Below are positions 55,922-64,000 of a DNA stretch of 64,000 bases, in pieces. The stretch's first letter is position 1, and the number at the start of each line of letters is the position of its first letter. The notes under the pieces were generated by a model. That model did not search any database, was not told the origin of the DNA, and saw only the letters and a list, made by a program, of their open reading frames with translations. The DNA is from Amaranthus tricolor (lineage: Eukaryota > Streptophyta > Magnoliopsida > Caryophyllales > Amaranthaceae), in assembly GCF_026212465.1 (NCBI RefSeq), contig NC_080062.1, forward strand, positions 11,929,098 to 11,993,097, written 5' to 3'. Position numbers and translations under genes: made by a program.

Positions 55922-56125
55922 CTGAAAGAGTATGAATAGAAATATATTAGAACATAAGCTAAGTAATATTATGAATATGACTATGATTTACAATTCCAAT
56001 ACATTCAACACAATAATATATAACAAATAGTGTTCTGTGCAAAGTTTCATGCAAAACAAACCAAGTTTGAGCTACTTTATGCGTGAAAGTGCCAAAAAAA
56101 ACATTAAAAAGCTTTAAATTCATAC
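55922..56125 (-). other. Intron between TNP2 and the second CACTA gene
   Basis: On the minus strand a donor (CAAG, then GTATGA; GT at 56,125-56,124) lies 12 bases past the TNP2 stop. An acceptor with a pyrimidine-rich run (ctctttcag) ends at 55,922, 13 bases before the ATG of the second gene. The predicted intron is 204 bp. CACTA elements of the En/Spm type are known to make their two products from one transcription unit by splicing, and these sites fit that. No transcript evidence is available here. About 150 of the 204 bp are satellite-like (see separate entry). Confidence 0.65.
55974..56121 (+). repeat. Single satellite monomer inside the CACTA intron
   Basis: Read on the plus strand, this stretch follows the array monomer in order: atatgactatgat, caattccaatacattcaaca, caataatatataacaaatag, tgttctgtgcaaagtttcat, gcaaaacaaaccaagtttga, gctactttatgcgtgaaagt, gccaaaaaaaacattaaaaa. 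Roughly 148 of the 169 monomer positions are clearly matched. It has several private differences from the array monomers and is alone, more than 3 kb from the array, in the same orientation. Weaker similarity may run on to both intron ends, including the donor side (gtatgaatttaaag against gttgcgattttaag on the minus strand). Confidence 0.93.
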
Positions 56126-56137
56126 CTTGTGAATCAC

Positions 56138-59100
56138 TTAATTCAAATGTATTCCTTTCGTGTGATCTACACGCATATAACTAACATCTACATCATCTAC
56201 ATCATCTTGATCCACTGATTTTGGATTGATTAAGGGAGGGGAGTCTTCAAAAGCTTCATATTCTTCCTCAACATCACCTATACCAAGGATGCTTCTTTTT
56301 CCCGGTACAACAATAGACCATTTTTTATCAGACGGGTCTACAATGTAGAATACTTGCTTGGCTTGTGTGGCTAGTATGAATGGCTCCTCACTATCACGCA
56401 AATGAGCTAAGTCTACAAGAGTGAATCCACAAGGGTCGTCATTTTTTATGCATCGTTGATTATTATCTACCCACTTTCATTTGAAAAGACCAATATTGAA
56501 AGTAGAGTAGTCAAGCTCCCATATTTCATGTACCCGCCCGTAGTATACCAATTTAGCATCAACCGGCGCTTGTTACTTCGCACTCGCGTAAAATGTAGAT
56601 GACGCCAAAATAGAAACTCCACTATTCTGTAGATAAGATGACTTCTTGTCTTGACCCTCAGTCCAAAATGTGAATCCATTGACATCGTAACCCTGATATT
56701 TGTTGACATCATCACGCGGACCAAAAGCTAACCACTTAACAATTTCGGATACACCCTTGAGTTCTTCGCATATTACATGATTATGAAACCAATTAATAAA
56801 CGTCTTGTTATGCAACTGCATCACTGCCCTATCCCCTTTAGAAGGATGTTTTGCGCGCAATATATCAAAATGCTCACTCAAAAAAGGATAAACTTTCGGA
56901 ATATGATGCAACACATACAAGTGTGTTTGTAGAAGGCTGTCTCGAGGAGGTGTGACCGATTTGAAGCCAATTGTTCCTTTTCCCTCAAGTCTTCCTTCAT
57001 GTCTAGAGGTGGGAAGTCCAATAGGCTTTGCCATGGCCAAATACTCGGCTATAAAGTTACTAATCTCATCGTTCACAGTGCCTTGAATCATACTCCCCTC
57101 GGGTTGTGCTAGATTCCTCACCTTGTTTTGTAAAACACCCATGTGTCTTTCAAAAGGATAACACCACCTTAAAAAAACTGGAGCCAAAAGCTTGATCTCA
57201 CGAACGAGATGGACAATAAGATGAACCATTATGTCAAAGAAAGAAGGTGGAAAATACATCTCAAACTTGCATAAAGTTACAATCACATCGAGTTGAAGTG
57301 CATCAAGTTTTAAGGGATCAAGAACTTTACTACAAATTGTGTTGAAGAACGAACATAGCTGGGTAATAGCATATCTCAGATGTTTTGTCAGTATTCCATG
57401 GATTGCAATTGGTAAGAACACTTGCATCATTACATGGCAATCGTGAGATTTCATGCTTCCCAACTTCAGCTCACCATTTAGGCTCACAAATCTCTTCATG
57501 TTGGATGAGTACCCAGACGGAACCTTAATGCCATACAAACACTCACAAAATGTCCGCTTCTCTACTTTGCACAATGTGTAGCAATCTTGAGGCAAATAAA
57601 CTTTGTCATTACTCATCTTCTTCTTACTGCCACCAACTTCATCAGCTCTATTTCTTTTCTTACTCACCTTAACATGTGCCCACAACTCCGGACGAAGACC
57701 CTTACATTCAAACCAATCTCGCACGGCCCTAACATCCTTTGTCTTACCCCGAATGTTCATGACAGTCTCGAGTATGGCATAGCATAGATTTTTCTCTATA
57801 TGCATAACGTCAAGACAATGCCTAACCTGTAGATCTCTCCAATATGGAAGCTTCCAAAAGATTGATTCTTTTTTCCATAATCGGTCTTCACCACCTTACA
57901 CTTGCCCCGTTTTACCAAATACAGTCTCAACTCCCTTAACCTGTTCATAAACCTCATAACCGGTCAACGGTCGACGAGCTACACGGTCCTCAACCTCCCC
58001 GTTGAACAACTTCTTCTTCTTACGATATCGGTGGTCTCGTGGGAGGAACTTTCGATGGTGCATGAATACGTGTTTGCACTTAGAAATCCACGTGGATTCC
58101 ACGTCATTGATACATTTTGGGCATGCTTTCTTCCCTTTGTTCTTATACCCCGATAAGTTGCCATATGCCGGAAAATTATTAACGGTGCATAAAAGCATTG
58201 CACGGAAGGTGAACTTCTCATTAGTATATGCATCAAACACTGAAACGCCTTCATCCCACATCTTTCTCAAATTCTCAATGAAAGGTGCAAAATATACAAC
58301 TATGTCATTACCAGGTTGTTTAGGACCCGAGATAAGAAGCGAAAGCATAATGTACTTACGCTTCATACACAACCAAGGTGGCAAATTATAGATCACTAAA
58401 AGTACCGACCAAGTACTATGTTGAGAACTAAGATTGCCGAATTGGTCCATTCCATCCGTACACAGTCCGAGCCTTAAATTACAAACCTCATCCCCAAAAG
58501 TCTTATGCAACCTATCAATACTCTTCCACTCTGGAGAATCAAATGGATGTGTGAGCAAGTGACCCTTCTTCACCCTATCTGCATGCCACCTCAAATTTAA
58601 CGCATCTTTCTTTATAGAAAACAAGCACTTGAATCTAGCTATTATTGGAAGATACCACAATATCTTAGCCAGGGGCCCTTTAGCATACCGGGCCCCTTTA
58701 CGCTAGTAGCGCGATAACCCATACCTAGGACACTCTTCTAAGTTCTCGTTTTCATTCCGATACAACACAATCATTCGGACACGCATGAATCTTCTGGTAC
58801 TCTAAGCCGAAAGGACACATGAGCTTTTTGGCATAATATTTCGACTTTGGAAGTTCATTTCCCTCAGGAAGCATCTCACCTAACGCTTCTAATAACATTA
58901 TGAAACTAGCGTCACTCCAACTGAACTTTGACTTAATGTTGAAAATTGTCAACACTGCTGTTAGTTTGGTGAACTTTGTACATCCAGAGTACAAAGGCTT
59001 TTGAGAAGCCTCTGTCAACAAGTCAAAAACACGAGGACTTTTTCCTAACTCATCCTCGACTCCCTCCACAATCTCATCAACACGATCCACATCCTCATCG

Positions 59101-59450
59101 GCATTCTCTTCATCGATCTCATACCTATCAACATGATCTACTACATCGTCATTGACATCGGCCACATTATTGACGTCCACAACAATACTTTTCTCTTTGT
59201 AAACTCCCTTTTCACCATGCTAAACCCAAACATGATATTGAGGCCTAAATCCACGTCGACGTATGTGCTCCCTAAGGATATCAACACTATCTACCTTTGA
59301 TACATTGCCACAAGTGACACATGGGCAATAAAAACCAACTCCCCTTGTCTTAATTTGATGTTCAACCGCAATACTACAAAATTCTAATACGCCATCAATA
59401 AATTTCGACCATTCAATGCTTCCATACATCCAAGAACGATCTTTTGTCAT
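56138..59450 (-). pseudogene. CACTA transposase, TNP2 type, with five in-frame stops and one frameshift
   Basis: TNP2-type proteins bind CACTA ends and catalyse cut-and-paste transposition in the nucleus. Start ATG at 59,450 (MTKDRSWMY). Domain order: transposase-associated domain (59,450-59,220, with CPCVTC); acidic linker; CPNDC motif near 58,770; TNP2/Transposase_21 core (about 58,700-57,900, with WYLPII, LGLCTDG and FDAY carrying candidate catalytic aspartates, and a CPKC pair); HIEKNLC; DUF4218 region (LDPLKLDALQ, FPPSFFDIM, LRWCYPFERHMG); DUF4216 region (VKWLAFGPRDDV, WELDYSTFNIGLFK, FYIVDPSDKKW). The length, about 1,100 codons, is normal. Stops: TAG 59,220-59,222 (in VWV*HGE, where W is usual), TAG 58,703-58,705, TAA 57,896-57,898, TAA 56,573-56,575, TGA 56,477-56,479. 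A frameshift lies near 58,762. Apart from these the frame is continuous, so decay is fairly recent. TAA at 56,138-56,140 is the natural end. Confidence 0.93.
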
Positions 59451-60039
59451 CCTAATTAGTGTGATTAATTATTTCAAAACAAAATTAATACACAACTTTT
59501 AACATATATACTTAACGAACTCTAACTAACCACAAAATTAAGTAATAATCATTCATTTAACCCTAATTAACCCAAATAATAAAACAATGTTTTTTAAACT
59601 TTCCAAATGAAGTTTATTGTACTAACAATAATTAATATCCATATATATTAACAACATATAAAACAATAAAAATAAAATGACATTTATAAACTTGGACAAC
59701 AAATTAACATTCATATCAACAACTCATTTATTTAACCATAAACAAACCTAATTAAACCTAATTTACAAACTATAAAAAAAATTATGATAAATTTAAAACT
59801 TAAAAACCACAACTACATACCCATTCATAAATAAAATGAAAAAATTACTTAAAAATATAACAAAACATGATATATATGATAAATTTAAAACTTAAAAACA
59901 AAAACAACATACACATTCATATATAAAGTATGACAAATTTAAACCTACTTTACAAAATCAAAATGAAAAAAAGCCTTGAATTTTCGTGGGTTTAAGAAGA
60001 GCAAACCACAATGTAGGTGTACAGTATGTATGTTTCGTG
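59451..60039 (-). repeat. A/T-rich upstream region of the CACTA transposase with a 92-bp direct repeat
   Basis: There is no gene here. A segment starting gataaatttaaaacttaaaa occurs at 59,786 and again at 59,878 (92-bp offset), each copy followed by a catac(c/a)cattcata motif. Short subterminal direct repeats of this kind are usual transposase-binding regions in CACTA elements; their role here is inferred. The CACTA terminal motif itself is not found before the hAT element starts at 60,040, so the true element end may lie beyond the hAT insertion or be lost. Confidence 0.6.
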
Positions 60040-60300
60040 TAGGGATGCAAACGGGGCGGGGCGGGGTGGGGCGGGTATTGGCATTATCATCCCCATCCCC
60101 ATCTGTTAATGCAATCCCCATCCCCATCCCCATCCCCATCCCCGCGGCGGGTATAATTTTTTCCCCGTCCCCGCCCCGATGGGTTTGTATTTAATACCAT
60201 CCCCGCCCCACCACCCATCTGGGTATCCTTCCCCGTCTAATACCCATTTTACCCGCCCCACCACCCGTCAAATCCCCGCTTAATACCCATATCTGCCATA
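60040..60300. repeat. hAT left terminus and GC-rich subterminal repeats
   Basis: The terminal tagggatgcaaac is followed by G-runs (ggggcggggcggggtggggc) and then C-rich repeats of catccccatccccatcccc type with accgccc-like and gggtat/atacccat motifs on both strands. The motif atccccatcccc and its variants recur many times. Such clustered motifs are typical binding sites for hAT transposase. The long G-runs could also form G-quadruplexes. Both statements about function are inference. Confidence 0.85.
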
Positions 60301-60532
60301 TATTTATGTTCAATTATTTGGGCCTTAAAACCCATAAAACATATCCAAACTCCAAAGTATCAAACAAAAACACATCCAAAGTCTCAAAAAATTACTTATC
60401 CAAAGTCTCAATTCAAACAAACACATATTCGAAGTCTCAAACAAACACATAACCAAAGTTTCAAACAAATATACATGTCTAAAACAAAAGTATTTCAAGT
60501 TTCAACATCAACTCAAAATCATCTAAAGTAAA

Positions 60533-62755
60533 TCAATCCAGAATAATCTCATCACTATAAAATTTCATTTCGCCTTCTTCTTCCAACTCTCCAACAATTA
60601 TAGAAAAATCCTTGTCCTTGAATTCTCCACAATCTGCAAATACAAATGTTTTTATAACCAAAATTTATCAATGCATAAAAATTACACAATATTGATAGGA
60701 TTAATGCTTACTTTTGAGGGCAGCCCAAATCCAATTTTGAGAACACATTAAAGCTTCAACAGCTTAAGGTAGTAGTCGACTACGATAAGGATCAAGAACT
60801 GTACCACTTGTGCTAAAAGCTGATTCGGATGGAACCGTAGAAATAAGAATACTCAAAATATCCCGTGCTACTTGTTGAAGAACGGGATATGTGCTTCCAT
60901 TTGTTTTCCACCAATTTAGAATATCAAAATTATCTTCAAGTGGTATGTTAGCATTTTCCAAATACTTGTCCAAATCAGATTTTTTATAAGTTTGATTTTT
61001 GTCTCGCTCTAGAAATTGTGCAAACTCATCCATATCAACGTCATCACAAGAACTCCCACCACTTGCTAAATTGGAAGGTAGTTGCCTCTTACTTTGAGTA
61101 TTCTCACTACTAGACTCATATTCATCAACTAATCTCCTTAATAGATTGCTAATTCTACTAACCTCTCTATCATACTCATATTTATCAAATAACTTTGCAA
61201 AATAAATTCGAATAAGAGCCATTTTATACCTAGGATCAAGTATAGTTGCAACTCCCATCAAACCATTCATACTATCCCAATATTTCTTATATTTCTCTAA
61301 CATTACTTCCGCCATCTTCACAACATAATCATATGGAGATGAAAGCCAAGTAGATAGAGTAATTTTAAGTTTGCAAATTTTAGAAAAGTAAATATTAGCC
61401 GTAGGAGTTTTTGAGGCAGAGAAATCAAGGGTAAGTTTAGCAAACATTTCCAATAACTCACATAATTTCCCAACTTTTTCCCAATCTTCAGGAGTTGGTG
61501 GGTTTTTGTATAGTTTATCTCGAACACTTAAAACAGCAAACACTTCCTTATAATTAATAGCAACAAAACGCATTTCATATGTTGAATTCCAACGAATTTT
61601 ACAATCAAGGGTTAGTTTCCTTTTGTAACTGGAGGCTAATTGATTAGCTACACCTTCAAACTTTTGCACTCTCTTATCAGATCAGTCCAGAACACAACAC
61701 TTTCCCTTATTCGATTAACTCCATCATACACTATAGCATTTAATCCATCTTGAACAATTAGATTAAGTATATGTGCACAGCAACGCATATGTAAGAACTC
61801 ACCATCCAAAAGTAGAGAACCATATAGGAAAGAGTCCTTTATGATGTCCATCATAGCATCATTAGTCGTACAATTATCTACTTTGATAGATGCCAATCTC
61901 AAATCCAAGTTCCATTATTGAATGCATTGTTTTAATGCATCGGCAAGAACCTCGGCATTATGTGGGGCAGGGACATAAAGAAACCTAGTAAAAAAAAATA
62001 ATTACATCAGAAGTAAATAGGTAAGTAAAGTATGTTAGCACAAGTACAATTAGTAGTTGATAGTAATACCTTATGATTCGACTTTGCAACTTCCACGCAT
62101 TATCAATGAAATGTGAAGTGACTGCCATATAGCCTTTCCTTTGATTACTTGCAGTCCACATGTCCGTAGTTAATGAAATTCGACTTTTGACTTTCCTCAA
62201 CAAAGCTAGAATATTGTCCTTCTCATCCTCATATCTCTTCATTATATCCTTCCTAGTAGTGGTACGACACGGTACTTTAAAACCAGGTTATAAAGTCTTA
62301 GAGTACTTCCTGAAGCCATAGTGCTCAACCATGCTAATGGGGTACTCATGCAATATAATCATCTCGGCCAAGTCCTTTCTTCCATCTTCTTGACGGAATT
62401 CATAAGGAGCCAAAGTCAAAGAATCACTACTATCATTCACATTATGTTGTGTACCGAATAATCTTGTTTGCCGAAGATCTTGACATATTCGCTTTCGACA
62501 ACTTTGAATGTGGTCCTTCAAATGAGAAGTTCCCGCCTTTGCACCGGCGGAAAGTAGCTTATTACAATGATTGCACTCAGCCTTCTCTACCCCACCAACT
62601 CTCTTTCTCTTGAAATCATTCCAAACCGCCGAAGTGTGCTTACTTGTTATAGGTAACACGTTAGGATCGAAAACAACATATGCTGGACTTTCATACTCAT
62701 CGACGCTAATAGGAGTACAACTTGCAGTAGTTGATGGGTTTGAAGCCATATTCAT
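60533..62755 (-). pseudogene. hAT transposase (BED finger, DUF4413, hAT C-terminal dimerisation), three stops and one frameshift
   Basis: Exons by splice sites: 62,755-62,070, 61,984-60,712 and 60,633-60,533 (introns 85 and 78 bp, GT..AG), about 686 codons, the usual size for plant hAT transposases. Exon 1: start MNMASNP; BED zinc finger with C61, C64, H78, H82; LTTDMWTASN, holding a candidate catalytic Asp. Exon 2: IKVDNCTTNDAM (second candidate Asp), CCAHILNLIVQDGL, IRWNSTYEM, a DUF4413-like GVATILDPRYKM, and the dimerisation end (WWKTNGSTYPVL, STVPSESAFSTSG, LDPYRSRLLP). Exon 3 ends with an acidic tail at TGA 60,533-60,535. Damage: TAA 62,288-62,290, TAA 61,915-61,917, a one-base frameshift near 61,684, TAA 60,764-60,766. 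The three stops read naturally as changed CAA, GAA or AAA codons. This copy cannot make a full transposase but still has a recognisable complete architecture. Confidence 0.93.
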
Positions 62756-63865
62756 CTAATAAGTAAGAATTGTCTAACAATTACAAGAAAACTAAGTACA
62801 TATGCCCTAAAAGGTAATAAAAGAAAAGCTAAACGCACATCATACACCAGTCAATAAAAGAATTGTCTATACTCATACTTTGACATATATCAAAAGATAT
62901 AAGAACATGTAGTTAATTCAATAAGAGGAGAAAATAATGTGATTGATACCGACAAGAAGCAAATTTATTGAATTCGAACTAACTGCTTTCTATTTAGAAA
63001 AGGTAACTAAATCACTGAACTTCAAACTCAATACACAAAGAAATTTCTTTCCAAAGTTACAATTAAATCCATTTAAGGTCGTTTTTTCCGCATCCCTTGA
63101 GTATAAATGATTGAAAAACAAACATTACTTGTTCTAGAATGTCCGACAACAAGTACGGAAAGAATTTTGTCTATACTCGAATCTCGAAGATAACCAAACA
63201 CACAAGAGCATAAATCTAATATGATACCGGAAGAAAATAGTTTGACTAATATCCAAAAAGAAGAAAATTTATCAGATTCAAAATAAACATCCATTATTTT
63301 CAAAATGATCGAGATATCCAAGCATCCCTGAAAGCCATTTTGAAAACAACTAAACCCAGAATTTTCAAATAGGATTAACCAACCCTATTATCTTTTCAAA
63401 ACCATTTATTTATAAGAAGTCAATAACAGAATTCCAATATCCAAAGGACTGTTAAACAGGGCATAAAACAAAATCAAAAAAACTACCCAAAAAAAATTGA
63501 ACTTATGTTTTTAAGAGAAAAAGGACAGAATACAAGGCACAAGATTCATACCGCATACAACAAAGTCACTGTAGAGAAGTGAAGAAGAAGAAAGATGACG
63601 GCAGCAAGATTGAAGAAGATGGGAGTATGTTTCAAGAAGAAAATGATTGCAGGCTGCAGCAGTGAAGATTGAAGAAGTAGCAAATGACGGCCAGCAGTGA
63701 AGAAGACGGGATTTCAAAGGCCCAAAGTAGATTTAGAGTTTTGAAATTTTTTTTTTAAAAATATAAACCGGGGTTTTTTAAAATTTTTAAATAAATTTGA
63801 ATATAAATTCAAGCTTTCCAGAAATTTGAAAATAAATTTTTAAGAAAATTTGTACATTTCTTGAG
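62756..63865 (-). other. hAT upstream non-coding region
   Basis: About 1.1 kb between the transposase start and the GC-rich subterminal repeats. It is AT-rich and holds only short, unconvincing open frames. It should contain the transposase promoter and 5' leader. The bases just upstream of the ATG (cttacttattag) could be a splice acceptor of a leader intron, but this is weak. The stretch 63,560-63,700 is rich in gaaga and gcag motifs. No other gene seen. Confidence 0.6.
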
Positions 63866-64000
63866 GCAGGGCGGGGTGGGGCGGGGATGGGGCGGGTATC
63901 ACCTAAAACCCATCCCCATCCCCATTCCCGCGGTGGGTATGAATTTTATACCCGTACCCGCCCCATGACCCTTCAAATCGGGACCCATCCCCGCCCCAAT
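63866..64000. repeat. hAT right GC-rich subterminal repeats (cut by window edge)
   Basis: The G-run block gcagggcggggtggggcggg is followed by catccccatccccattcccg and gggtat/tataccc motifs, mirroring the composition of the left subterminal block. The sequence ends at ccccgccccaat without the expected catcccta terminus, so the element boundary lies just outside the window. Confidence 0.82.

Larger units (their letters stand above)
60040..64000 (-). mobile_element. hAT (Ac-like) DNA transposon, left part; right end outside the window
   Basis: The element begins with tagggatgcaaacgggg at 60,040, which fits the C/TAGGGATG-type terminal repeat of Ac-like hAT elements. It is followed by GC-rich subterminal repeats (60,053-60,300). 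Matching GC-rich repeats reappear at 63,866-64,000, just before the expected second terminus. Between them lies a minus-strand transposase pseudogene. The 8 bases before the start (gtttcgtg, 60,032-60,039) are the candidate target duplication; the partner copy is beyond 64,000. GC content jumps sharply at both ends. Confidence 0.88.

Noticed and set aside
57902..58391. Overlapping ORFs within the TNP2 core on both strands
   Set aside because: Other-frame shadows of the transposase; no domain similarity recognised.
59450..59470. cacacta near the TNP2 start (minus strand) as the CACTA terminus
   Set aside because: It lies directly before the start codon and is not followed by a terminal repeat; real CACTA ends lie well upstream of the transposase.
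60029..60039. tatgtttcgtg before the hAT end resembles the satellite phrase catgtttcgtgc
   Set aside because: Only about ten bases match and the preceding sequence does not follow the monomer. Treated as chance and as the hAT target site.
63073..63717. Short minus-strand ORFs upstream of the hAT transposase
   Set aside because: No recognisable domain and low complexity in part. They sit in the expected leader or promoter region.

Overview
The window looks like repetitive, probably pericentromeric or centromeric, nuclear DNA of a flowering plant. The evidence is a long head-to-tail satellite array with a monomer near 169 bp, next to decayed plant-type CACTA (En/Spm) and hAT (Ac-like) DNA transposons. 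A eudicot is likely from the low GC content and the hAT type, but I do not recognise the satellite and cannot name a species. I see no intact host gene, tRNA, rRNA or CRISPR array.

Layout. 1-52,493 is one satellite array, all monomers in the same orientation, broken by a 502-bp non-satellite insertion (1546-2047) and a 100-N assembly gap (43,901-44,000). The array is a mosaic of higher-order repeats (HORs): an older copy of a long unit (about 2.8-8.6 kb), a 7-8-monomer HOR (about 8.65-18.9 kb), a mixed stretch, a 6.6-kb unit duplicated in tandem (about 22.0-35.8 kb), a second stretch of 7-8-monomer type (35.8-38.6 kb), a 2.09-kb HOR with two diagnostic truncated monomers (38.6-48.1 kb), and a distal part with a 1.18-kb duplication. 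52,494-52,926 is a 433-bp (TA)n tract that ends the array.

52,927-60,039 is part of a CACTA element read on the minus strand: a TNP2 transposase (59,450-56,138) followed by a second, multi-exon gene of Transposase_24/Ulp1-like type (55,921 to about 52,940). Both carry several in-frame stops. The (TA)n tract cuts the second gene off inside its protease domain. 60,040-64,000 is the left part of a hAT element inserted in or beside the CACTA element. It has a TAGGGATG-type terminus, GC-rich subterminal repeats and a decayed BED/DUF4413/hAT_C transposase (62,755-60,533). Its right end lies beyond the window.

The most interesting observation is a single satellite-like monomer inside the CACTA element. 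It fills most of the 204-bp intron (55,922-56,125) between the TNP2 stop and the second gene, in the same orientation as the array. This links the satellite family to a CACTA intron: the intron may be the seed of the array, or a monomer may have been captured as an intron. The window alone cannot decide which. No gene here looks functional; the ORFs within the satellite are by-products of the repeat.
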